From positions 1-6,580 of the forward strand of contig CAMBRH010000205.1 of the NCBI GenBank assembly GCA_945870115.1: DNA of 6,580 nucleotides, written 5' to 3'. How positions within the stretch are numbered: position 1 is the stretch's first letter; the number at the start of each line of letters is the position of its first letter. A program made the position numbers and the translations under genes. Positions 1 through 6,580 of this stretch are shown one piece after another. Origin of the DNA: Chitinophaga pinensis. Lineage in GTDB: Bacteria; Bacteroidota; Bacteroidia; Flavobacteriales_D; Crocinitomicaceae. Under the pieces are notes generated by a model, which ran no database searches, was not told the origin of the DNA, and was given only the letters and a program-made list of their open reading frames with translations.

Positions 1-20
1 AAGCCCATTAGAAATAAATC

Positions 21-1049
21 ATGTTTAACGACTGGAACATAGCGATTTGGGAATATGAATTTCTCTCACCATACTGGCTTTGGCTTTTGGCTTTAGTTCC
101 TGCTGTCGTTTGGTGGCTTTTTTACTTTGAAAGAAATCAAGGAGGCGAAATTAAATTTTCTCGAACTGAAAAAGAACAAAGAAATTTAGGTCAAAATTGG
201 GTGAAATATTTACGTTGGACAATAATTGTAAGTTACGGAATCATTTTGTCGCTTTTAATTGTTGCTTTTGCAAGACCATTTCATTGGTCAGGTTATGATG
301 ATTACGAGGAAAACTACAAAAATGGAATCGACATCGTAATTGCAATGGATATTTCTGTTTCCATGCTTGCAAGAGATTTCGAACCAAACCGATTAGAGGT
401 TTCCAAAAAAGTGGCTAAAGAATTTATTGATGGAAGACATGGAGATAGAATTGGTTTAGTCGTTTATGAAGGCGAAGCGTATACAGCGTGTCCCGCTACA
501 TTAGATTATAACATTCTAAAAACACAAATTGATCAATTACAACCAGGATTATTGGAAGGTGGAACTGCAATTGGAATTGGTTTAGGAACTGCAGTTACTA
601 GATTGAGAAATGATAGTTTACCTTCAAAAGTCATTATTTTGCTGACAGATGGAGTGAATAATCAGGGAGATTTAAGTCCAGAAAATGCGGCTCAACTTGC
701 AAAAGCAAAAAATATTCGTGTTTACACAATTGGAGTTGGATCGATGGGAAATGCTCCTATGCCAATGTTTACTCCTTTCGGAGTGCAATATGTTGACACG
801 CCAGTTGAAATTGATGAAATGTCTTTGAACAAAATTGCTTCAATTACAGGCGGTAAATATTTTAGAGCAACCAATGAAGAAAGTTTAAGGACAATTTACA
901 AAGAAATTGAAAAACTAGAGAAACGAAAAATCAAAGAAAATGATTTTAAATCAGAGCCACCAGTAAGACCTTTGCCATTTTTAAATTGGGCAATTTTGTT
1001 GATGCTTTTGGTTTTTGGAATTCAAACATTTTATTTTAAGAATAATTAA
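21..1049 (+). CDS. batA: BatA-like VWA domain membrane protein
   Basis: This 342-residue protein is a BatA-type membrane-anchored von Willebrand factor A protein of the Bacteroidota Bat (aerotolerance) operon. Seen: two N-terminal hydrophobic segments (about residues 16-36 and 64-84), then a VWA domain from about residue 101 to 300, then a C-terminal membrane helix (about 319-337). The metal-ion adhesion site is complete: D110-x-S112-x-S114 (DISVS), T182 in GGTAIG, and D210 in LLTDG. The stretch around TPFGVQYVD (251-259) followed by VEID is a typical BatA signature. Length and layout fit the family. ATG at 21 places the first membrane segment where BatA has it; the leader is A-rich without a clear Shine-Dalgarno, as is usual in this phylum. 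batB begins one base after the stop. Known of the family: Bat proteins were linked to oxygen tolerance or envelope stress, often beside a MoxR ATPase, but the mechanism is unclear. The family call is firm; the cellular role is inferred. Confidence 0.93.
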   Translation: MFNDWNIAIWEYEFLSPYWLWLLALVPAVVWWLFYFERNQGGEIKFSRTEKEQRNLGQNWVKYLRWTIIVSYGIILSLLIVAFARPFHWSGYDDYEENYKNGIDIVIAMDISVSMLARDFEPNRLEVSKKVAKEFIDGRHGDRIGLVVYEGEAYTACPATLDYNILKTQIDQLQPGLLEGGTAIGIGLGTAVTRLRNDSLPSKVIILLTDGVNNQGDLSPENAAQLAKAKNIRVYTIGVGSMGNAPMPMFTPFGVQYVDTPVEIDEMSLNKIASITGGKYFRATNEESLRTIYKEIEKLEKRKIKENDFKSEPPVRPLPFLNWAILLMLLVFGIQTFYFKNN

Positions 1050-1050
1050 A

Positions 1051-2202
1051 GTGGAAAATAAATACAGATATAAAACAAATCGAATCATTGCTGGAATCTT
1101 ATTATGGGAAATAAGTTTTTGGGTAATTTTCGTTGGTATTTTATTAACCATTGGATTTTTTTCCACAGAATTTGATAAAGGTCAACTTGGATTTAAGTTT
1201 GCAGAAAAATTATATTTTTTATTCCTTTTGGTTCCTCTTCTTGTCTGTATAATTTGGTTTATTTATTGGAAAAATAAAAAACTTTCACTTTTAGGAAATC
1301 CAAACACCTTAAAATCCCTTTTAAAACCTATAAATTCAACACATTTTTTTCTAACTTTTTTCTTTTTTAGAAATGCTTTGGTTTTTACGATAATCTCAAT
1401 GGCTCAACCCGTTTTTGGAACTAAAAAAGTGTCTGGGACAAGGGAAACGATTGAATTGGTTTTGGCCATTGATGTGTCAAACTCAATGAACACTAAAGAT
1501 ATTGATTCTCAAACTTCTCGTTTAGAAATCGTAAAGCGTGCCATGGTTCAATTATTGAATAATTTACATGGCGAAAAAATTGGGATTTCAATTTTTGCAG
1601 GTGGAGCTTATTTACAATTACCAATTACAGGAGATTACGATGCAGCAAAGATGTATGTCAATGAAATTGAATCGAATATGGTTTCAAATCAAGGGACAGA
1701 TATTGCTGGAGCAATGGAAATTTCACAACAAATGTTTTCAAAGGATAAAACCAGTAAAGCAATGTTAATTGTAACGGATGGTGAAAATCACGAAGGTGGA
1801 ATTGACGAGCAAATTGCATTATTGAAGGAATCAAAAATAATGCTTGCAGTTTTAGGAATTGGTACAAAAAATGGAGGATTTGTGCCAAATGATCCTCAAA
1901 AACCTGAATTAGGATATAAAACTGATGCAAATGGAAAAAGAATAACTTCAAAAATGAATGAAAATTTAATTCATGAAATTGCGACAAAAGCGGACGGTTT
2001 TTCTCTTATTAGTTCAACTGCATATCCAGATTTATCTGAGGTGTTAGAACAATTCTCTAAGTTAAAAAGAACAAAAGTAGATTCGATAGAAATGGATGTA
2101 AAAGAAAATTGGTATCAAATACCCCTGTTTCTTGGAATCATTTGTTGGTTGATATTTGCCTTCTTAAAACAAGGAATATTAACAAAATTTTCTAAGAAGT
2201 AA
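1051..2202 (+). CDS. batB: BatB-like VWA domain membrane protein, GTG start
   Basis: This is a second VWA membrane protein, matching BatB in position and layout. With the GTG at 1051 it has 383 residues. Seen: hydrophobic segments at about 12-37, 50-73 and 98-120, a VWA domain from about 130 to 330, and a C-terminal helix at about 357-372. The MIDAS residues are intact: D141-x-S143-x-S145 (DVSNS), T216 in NQGTD, and D243 in VTDGEN. The GIGT motif followed by a DANGK-type loop and NENLIHEIA is typical of BatB. No in-frame ATG exists before the VWA domain. GTG at 1051 lies one base after the batA stop; the only other upstream candidate is a TTG at 1015 inside batA, which is less likely. The first membrane segment is extra: the usual BatB start corresponds to roughly residue 48 (GFKFAEKLYFL). 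Translation is probably coupled to batA. Family call firm, start moderately sure. Confidence 0.9.
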   Translation: MENKYRYKTNRIIAGILLWEISFWVIFVGILLTIGFFSTEFDKGQLGFKFAEKLYFLFLLVPLLVCIIWFIYWKNKKLSLLGNPNTLKSLLKPINSTHFFLTFFFFRNALVFTIISMAQPVFGTKKVSGTRETIELVLAIDVSNSMNTKDIDSQTSRLEIVKRAMVQLLNNLHGEKIGISIFAGGAYLQLPITGDYDAAKMYVNEIESNMVSNQGTDIAGAMEISQQMFSKDKTSKAMLIVTDGENHEGGIDEQIALLKESKIMLAVLGIGTKNGGFVPNDPQKPELGYKTDANGKRITSKMNENLIHEIATKADGFSLISSTAYPDLSEVLEQFSKLKRTKVDSIEMDVKENWYQIPLFLGIICWLIFAFLKQGILTKFSKK

Positions 2203-2207
2203 GCTCT

Positions 2208-3680
2208 TTATTTTTTAATAAATTTAATGATTTCTTTTGTTTGATTATTTTCAACGCATAGAAAATACAATCCCGATTTCAATAAAGTAACATCAATTTT
2301 TTCTTTAAAAGAATCACTTTTTAAAACCTCATCTCCCAATTGATTTAAGATTGAAATTGTACAGTCAATAAATTTTATACCACTTAAATTAATTTCTTTT
2401 TCTACTGGATTTGGAAAGATGGAAATTTTAGAATTTTTGTCTAAATCAAGAATTGAAACTAAAGTCGAATAAATTGGTTCTGTTTGTGAAAAAGGATAAA
2501 GGTCATTTCTACCAATTTTCATAAGAGTAATACTATTTCCTCCATTTTCGTTATTTTCATTATAGCCAACTAAAATTGCTCCTTTATCGCTTGTTGATAT
2601 GATTTCGTTTGGGACATCATTTCCAGTTTCTGAAGGGAAAAAAGCTGCATTGTTATAATTCATATTATAATCAAATCTATAAATCATAATGTCAGTTCCA
2701 TTCGCATAAGTTGGAATATCGGGGCTATTTTCGATTTTAGAAACAAAATAATAATCATTAAAATCAACCCCGTACTTAACGATACATTCAAACGAAAAAT
2801 CACCTAAATGTTCTTCAGATTTTAGACTTACTAAATTTCCTAATACATCAATTTTTAACATACATTGCTTGTTATTCCCAACAACATTTAAATCCATTTG
2901 ATTATAACCAACTCCTCTAATTTCATTATTATCAATGCTTAAATCATTCAACACATATTTCCCTTTCTCTCCATACGTTTTCAGCCATTCAACAGTTCCG
3001 TCGATGTGCATTTTAATAAACATTGCTTTTTGAGTCAATGAATCACTTACGTAATATTCTCCCGCAATTATTACTGTGGTATCATTTAATAATTTAATTG
3101 ATCGGGCAATATCCTTTCCTTCTGAACCAAAGTTTTTAGTCCACAAAGTGTCACCAAATTTATTCACTCTTAAAAGGTATAAATTTTCAACTTCAGTTAC
3201 TGTTGAATGAGTTTCTCCAACGAAAATAAAGGAAGTATCAGCAAGCATTACTCCATCGTGAATGTCTTCAAAGCCGGTGCCTCCGTAATTTTTTTCATAC
3301 AGTAAATTTCCTACATCATCCGTTTTGAAAAAATAAGCATCGTAGAATTTATATGCATAAGAATTGGTTTGTCCGACAACATAAATTCCGTCATTTGGGA
3401 CATGAAAAATTCTTCTGCCTTTTTCTGTTTCTGCTCCACCAAAATTCTTAGACCACAAACGATTTCCCAGGCTATCAACTTTTAAAATAAATGCTTGAGA
3501 AGATGAATTAAAACTACTTGATGAACCAGTAACTAAATAACTTGAATCTTGCAACTGAACAATTCCTTCTCCTTTATCATATCCATTATCTGAATAGGCT
3601 TTGAAAAAAGCAATCTGACTTTTAACTGAAAAACTAGCTAAAGTTAAAACGAAAAATAAAATTAATTTAATCCTTTTCAT
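2208..3680 (-). CDS. Secreted blade-repeat protein with T9SS type A sorting domain
   Basis: This is a predicted exported protein of 490 residues that ends in a type IX secretion sorting domain. Seen: an N-terminal signal peptide (start MKRIKLILFFVL, probable cleavage near KSQ), about seven repeats of roughly 50 residues, and a C-terminal domain over about the last 75 residues containing SIFPNPVEKEINL, then SGLYF, ending in basic IIKFIKK. Each repeat has the pattern K-N-F/Y-G-G, an acidic position, a D-G/D-S turn, an I/V-x-G strand, and a K-x-D-x-x-G-N-x-x-W-x-K strand, which suggests a beta-propeller. Known of the family: such tails direct proteins through the outer membrane via T9SS for surface attachment or release. 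The cargo function is not recognisable; no catalytic motif is seen. ATG at 3680 is chosen because it gives a compact signal peptide and a 4-base gap to the upstream gene; ATG at 3695 would add MHFKA and overlap that gene by 11 bases. Last gene of the minus-strand unit. Confidence 0.87.
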   Translation of the reverse strand: MKRIKLILFFVLTLASFSVKSQIAFFKAYSDNGYDKGEGIVQLQDSSYLVTGSSSSFNSSSQAFILKVDSLGNRLWSKNFGGAETEKGRRIFHVPNDGIYVVGQTNSYAYKFYDAYFFKTDDVGNLLYEKNYGGTGFEDIHDGVMLADTSFIFVGETHSTVTEVENLYLLRVNKFGDTLWTKNFGSEGKDIARSIKLLNDTTVIIAGEYYVSDSLTQKAMFIKMHIDGTVEWLKTYGEKGKYVLNDLSIDNNEIRGVGYNQMDLNVVGNNKQCMLKIDVLGNLVSLKSEEHLGDFSFECIVKYGVDFNDYYFVSKIENSPDIPTYANGTDIMIYRFDYNMNYNNAAFFPSETGNDVPNEIISTSDKGAILVGYNENNENGGNSITLMKIGRNDLYPFSQTEPIYSTLVSILDLDKNSKISIFPNPVEKEINLSGIKFIDCTISILNQLGDEVLKSDSFKEKIDVTLLKSGLYFLCVENNQTKEIIKFIKK

Positions 3681-3684
3681 AGCT

Positions 3685-5001
3685 TTAAAATGCATAATTT
3701 AATCTAATATTTACAGCTTGTCCAAATCCTTTTTTAGAAATTAAACCATAAAGATCTTCTGTTCCAATACCAAAATTAATTTTTTTAGACGCATAATTTA
3801 CATAAATTCCAACCCTAAAATTGCCAAATCCGCCATAAGATGTGCTTAAACCCGCGTGAAAATTTTTGGATATTAAATAGTCAATTCCAGCGTAAATTTT
3901 TGGTGTGTATTTTAAACTTGGGTACATTTTGATTCCAAAAAAACTTTGCAATTTATATGTTGAATTAGCGTTTAAAACTTTCCCAAATTGAATCATTGCT
4001 GGAAGCATAATCCAAGAAGAAATTGTATCCTGTTTGATATTCAAAGTGTCTTGCCACAGGTTATTTTCCAAATAATTGGTATTTAAATTGATTAAATTGT
4101 CAACATTAAATCCAGAATATGAAATCGTCGTATCAATGCGATATCGAAGAATATTCTCAACTTTTGCAAAACCAAAATTCTGAACTTGAAATTGAAAAAA
4201 GGCTTTTGAATCATCTTTCCAAGGAACTTCAATATTTGCCTTAAAATTTAATGAAACTCCTGAACCTTTATTAAATTTTTGACTGTAAGTTGAATTCAAA
4301 TCTCCATTTAAGTCTAAATCAATTTGTGAGGAATCTTCGGCAAAAAAAACTGTTGCCACAGAAAAATCACTTAACAAATAGTTCTGAACATTTACGTAGT
4401 TGATTGAAAACGAAGATTTTGTTTTTTTGTGAGAAAAGCCAATTCCGATATTTTGAAAATCAATGTATTGAAAATTTGTTCCAGAAAAATCAGCTGTATC
4501 ACCAATGTAATTTTGATTTCCTTTAAAAACCAATCCGAATAAATCTTTTGAATAAACCCCAGAAACTATGGAAGAATAGCCTGCTTCAAAAAGTAAATCC
4601 AAAGAATTTAATTTTTCAATTTTCTTAAAAGGATTTTGGATTGTTACAGCTAAATTATTTGTAAATTCTCTACCTAAATGATTGATAGTTTTGTGTTTAT
4701 CAAAATTCGATTGAATTAAATCATCATTAATTAATCCTCCTTTTATTAGTTTTGATGAAAAAGTATTGTTTATAGAGCTCGTTTGAATATCGTGAGAAGA
4801 AAGCAAACTAAGCGTAAATTTTCTAGATGTTGTATCTAATGATGCTGGAAGTGAAATTTGTGCTGACAGGGTTGGGGAGAATAGGAGAAAAAGACCTAGG
4901 GTTTTTAACCACATAGGAACATAGAAAACATAAGACATGGTAGGATTGATAGAGGAAATACCTTTGCGGACTTTGCGTGAAAAAAACATTACGATTCTCA
5001 T
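3685..5001 (-). CDS. Predicted outer-membrane beta-barrel protein, DUF5723-like
   Basis: The product, 438 residues from ATG 5001, resembles Bacteroidota outer-membrane barrel proteins of the DUF5723 type. Seen: many alternating strands rich in aromatic and glycine residues (for example GIGFSHKK, SFSINYVN, HAGLSTSYGGFGNFRVGIYVNY) and a C-terminus INFGIGTEDLYG through VNIRLNYAF, with the final aromatic residue typical of barrels. Start choice is unusual. ATG 5001 overlaps the upstream stop as ATGA, but codons 6 to about 34 are read through an interspersed repeat (4902-4986). ATG 4914 (residue 30) starts MWLKTLGLFLLFSPTLSAQ, a good signal peptide with likely cleavage at LSA-Q, and would give 409 residues. 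From 5001 the hydrophobic core is buried about 32 residues in, which is long for a signal peptide. Both starts remain possible. Role unknown; context suggests it works with the lipoprotein upstream and the T9SS cargo downstream. Barrel nature is likely; the exact family is remembered, not searched. Confidence 0.75.
   Translation of the reverse strand: MRIVMFFSRKVRKGISSINPTMSYVFYVPMWLKTLGLFLLFSPTLSAQISLPASLDTTSRKFTLSLLSSHDIQTSSINNTFSSKLIKGGLINDDLIQSNFDKHKTINHLGREFTNNLAVTIQNPFKKIEKLNSLDLLFEAGYSSIVSGVYSKDLFGLVFKGNQNYIGDTADFSGTNFQYIDFQNIGIGFSHKKTKSSFSINYVNVQNYLLSDFSVATVFFAEDSSQIDLDLNGDLNSTYSQKFNKGSGVSLNFKANIEVPWKDDSKAFFQFQVQNFGFAKVENILRYRIDTTISYSGFNVDNLINLNTNYLENNLWQDTLNIKQDTISSWIMLPAMIQFGKVLNANSTYKLQSFFGIKMYPSLKYTPKIYAGIDYLISKNFHAGLSTSYGGFGNFRVGIYVNYASKKINFGIGTEDLYGLISKKGFGQAVNIRLNYAF
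4902..4986. repeat. Short interspersed flavobacterial-type repeat in the barrel gene 5' end
   Basis: On the plus strand this stretch begins TTTTTAACCACATAGG and ends CTTTGCGTGAAAAAAA. Its left part holds ACATAG/ACATAA-like units at 4911, 4919, 4928 and 4935; its right part holds a 9-base tandem, CTTTGCGGA then CTTTGCGTG (4962-4979). The two ends are imperfect inverted copies (TTTTTaaCCAC against TTTTTtTCAC). From memory, sequences with AACCACATAG at one end and CTTTGCG tandems at the other recur between genes in many Flavobacteriales genomes; only one copy is visible here, so the repeat status rests on that recognition and on the internal structure. It lies just inside the barrel gene frame, after the fifth codon, and does not break it. 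No transposase is encoded, so any movement would need help in trans. Confidence 0.65.
4998..5001 (-). other. ATGA stop-start overlap between lipoprotein and barrel genes
   Basis: On the minus strand the four bases ATGA contain both the TGA stop of the lipoprotein gene and an ATG in frame with the barrel gene. Such overlaps usually mark translational coupling within an operon. This supports 5001 as the ancestral start of the barrel gene, even though the repeat just downstream now makes the later ATG at 4914 look better as a signal-peptide start. Confidence 0.6.
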
Positions 5002-6580
5002 TTTCCAAGGTGATTTTCAAGGTTAAACGAAGCTTGTAATTTGACTTTTAAAAATGCTTTTTCAGGAATTAAAACTTGCTCAACAAGATTTGTATTCACA
5101 TTTGGTGAATTCAATTTTATTGCTGTTTTTATTTTCTTAATTTCATTTAGTTTTACCAATAATTCAGCTGGAAAATTAATGTCAAGATTCGTTTTACTAG
5201 AAAGTATCCCTGAAGAATTGACGCCACCATAAACTGAAGAACTAACTTTTTGATCTATAATTGAAGTGAAAATTTCATTATTAAATTCATCTAAAAAAAT
5301 CAAAGATATTTCTCCTTCCAAAGGAAACGCGTTTTCAACTTTTAAATGTAAAATTCCAGATTCAATTTGTGTTTTTTCGTAATCTTGCTCAAAACTTACA
5401 TCAAAAGTATCTTGTAAAACTAAATTATTGAAAGCAATATTTAAGGGCATTTGGAGATTTAAATTAACATCAAATGAACTTTCAGGAAAAAATTCATCCC
5501 AACCATTAGAAATATTTCCCCAAGGATTTAATTCAATGTCGTATTCAATTTCAGTGGTTTCGCCCAAGTTTTCTATAAAATTTTCAAGATTTGAATTATT
5601 TTCATCAAAGATGAAAGCTTTAGTTGAAGGCAATAAATTTTCCCAAGAACCAGTTGCCGTTTGAATCGTGAAAGGATTTCCAATAATTTCATGTGTCAAC
5701 AAAACTGAATTTGAGTTTTCAGAATTGATGTTATTTAGTTTTTTTAAATTTGCTTTTGCAGAGGTTTTTATGCCATTTTGGAAATTCAAATCTAAGTGAA
5801 TATTTGGTAAATCGATATTTCCAGAAAGATTATTTTTCAAAAACTCAGATTCAAAAGAATAGGAATCTGAAACTTTGTAATTTCCAAAATATCCTCGTGC
5901 ATAATCCAACTCAATTCCCACCATTCTAATTTTAAATTTGGTTGAGTCAGAGGAAGTTAAAACTACTGAATTTCCATTTGGATCTGATGTAACTTTCAAT
6001 TTTGAAGGCAAGGAATTAAAAGAATTACCAATGCTTCCAGTCATATCAATAAAATATCCTGCTAAATCAATTTCAAGGGTATTTGAACTTGGACTTAAAG
6101 TGGAACCTGCTGGAACTTCTAAATTTTTCTTGACTTTTACATTGTTTAAAGATACACTAGGAAGTTCTATTTCAAAAAATGTTTTTGTAGAAACCTCATT
6201 AAAAACTTCTAAATAAATTTTTCCTTTTTTTACTCTTGCTTTTTTTAATTGGACATCTTTTAAATCAAAAACATGATCTTCGTTATTGTTTACAAAACTC
6301 GTTCCTGCAGGAATATTTAAGGAATTAAGGCTTATTGCAAATTTTTGTTCAATAATTGTATCTGGAATTTTCACATATTCAGATGGTTTTATTGAGGCAA
6401 TTTTTCGATTTAAATCCAAAACAAAAAATCCATTTTGAATACTTAAAGTTGAATCATTTGTTAAATTCTTTAAGTCTAATGTATCGTTAAATAAAGGAAC
6501 TGTCCAATCGGAATACCAAGATGTACTTTCTTTTCTGCATGAAAAAAGGACTGTTGAAATAAAAATAAAAAATAAAAATT
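4998..6580 (-). CDS. Large lipoprotein, 5' end cut by window edge
   Basis: The reading frame is open to the right edge, so the true start lies just outside. Seen on the minus strand near the edge: a hydrophobic stretch FLFFIFISTVLFSC, whose final Cys (codon 6537-6539) follows L-F-S and fits a lipobox, then RKESTSWYSDWTVPLFND. The mature protein from this Cys would have 513 residues and should be lipid-anchored in the cell envelope. The body is strand-rich and low in Cys, with no catalytic motif recognised; notable motifs are DWTVPLFNDTLDL (about mature 11-23), PAGTSFVN, FDLKDVQLKKARVKKG, and ARGYFG (about 214-219). I recall similar uncharacterised lipoproteins in Flavobacteriales but cannot name a family. 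A TTG at 6419 could be taken as the start, but that would discard the signal peptide and lipobox, so it is rejected. The stop overlaps the next gene's ATG at 4998-5001 (ATGA), implying co-transcription and coupled translation. The promoter is outside the window. Confidence 0.83.
   Translation of the reverse strand, partial: FLFFIFISTVLFSCRKESTSWYSDWTVPLFNDTLDLKNLTNDSTLSIQNGFFVLDLNRKIASIKPSEYVKIPDTIIEQKFAISLNSLNIPAGTSFVNNNEDHVFDLKDVQLKKARVKKGKIYLEVFNEVSTKTFFEIELPSVSLNNVKVKKNLEVPAGSTLSPSSNTLEIDLAGYFIDMTGSIGNSFNSLPSKLKVTSDPNGNSVVLTSSDSTKFKIRMVGIELDYARGYFGNYKVSDSYSFESEFLKNNLSGNIDLPNIHLDLNFQNGIKTSAKANLKKLNNINSENSNSVLLTHEIIGNPFTIQTATGSWENLLPSTKAFIFDENNSNLENFIENLGETTEIEYDIELNPWGNISNGWDEFFPESSFDVNLNLQMPLNIAFNNLVLQDTFDVSFEQDYEKTQIESGILHLKVENAFPLEGEISLIFLDEFNNEIFTSIIDQKVSSSVYGGVNSSGILSSKTNLDINFPAELLVKLNEIKKIKTAIKLNSPNVNTNLVEQVLIPEKAFLKVKLQASFNLENHLGK

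Noticed and set aside
1..28. Tail of an upstream gene overlapping batA
   Set aside because: One frame could end SPLEINHV at a stop at 26-28, but other frames also have nearby stops and the fragment is too short to support a call.
1015..1017. TTG as the start of batB, overlapping batA
   Set aside because: It would add 12 residues inside batA without a clear benefit; GTG at 1051 sits one base past the batA stop and is simpler. It cannot be fully excluded.
1344..1368. Three T tracts (T7, T6, T6) in batB as a phase-variation switch
   Set aside because: Tracts of six or seven bases are common in AT-rich DNA and encode a Phe-rich membrane helix here; there is no sign of a frameshift.
1658..1987. 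Minus-strand ORF of 109 codons inside batB
   Set aside because: It lies opposite a well-supported VWA coding region and has a composition typical of an antisense shadow frame.
2207..2222. Hairpin TTTATT-TTTT-AATAAA at the convergent junction as a terminator
   Set aside because: The stem is six A-T pairs only and lies in very AT-rich DNA, so it is likely chance and too weak to call.
4823..5020. Minus-strand ORF of 65 codons overlapping the lipoprotein and barrel genes
   Set aside because: It starts at a TTG, has low-complexity repeat-derived sequence, and is out of frame with two well-supported genes; it reflects translation through the repeat.
6417..6419. TTG as the start of the lipoprotein gene
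   Set aside because: The frame stays open to the window edge and encodes a hydrophobic signal segment and lipobox Cys upstream of this codon.

Overview
The window is strongly AT-rich and looks like a chromosomal piece of a Bacteroidota bacterium, most likely Flavobacteriales. The evidence is a batA-batB pair of membrane-anchored von Willebrand factor A (VWA) proteins, a protein ending in a type IX secretion (T9SS) type A sorting domain, a Bacteroidota-type outer-membrane barrel protein (DUF5723-like), a large lipoprotein, and a short interspersed repeat of a kind I recall from flavobacterial genomes. There are no RNA genes, CRISPR arrays or insertion sequences, and no gene-free stretch over 300 bases.

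Left part (plus strand, about 21-2202): batA and batB are separated by one base and are probably the last genes of a Bat (Bacteroides aerotolerance) operon that begins left of the window. Both VWA domains keep intact metal-binding (MIDAS) residues. BatB starts at a GTG and carries an extra N-terminal membrane segment. batC and batD, which often follow, are absent; the operon runs into a convergent gene five bases past batB.

Right part (minus strand, 6580 down to 2208): three tightly packed genes form a second transcription unit. They encode, in order, a lipoprotein whose first few codons lie beyond the right edge, a predicted outer-membrane barrel protein, and a secreted repeat protein (seven blade-like repeats plus a T9SS sorting tail). 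The junctions are an ATGA overlap and either a 4-base gap or an 11-base overlap. All three products are predicted to reach the cell envelope, so they may work together at the surface; no specific function can be assigned.

The most notable signal is an interspersed repeat of about 85 bp (4902-4986) in the first codons of the barrel gene. The frame stays open through it, and the repeat end encodes an ATG-TGG-TTA-AAA start that gives the protein a good signal peptide. Conceptually removing the repeat restores a normal short signal peptide beginning at the ATGA overlap. This looks like an in-frame insertion of a small repeat into a signal-peptide coding region.
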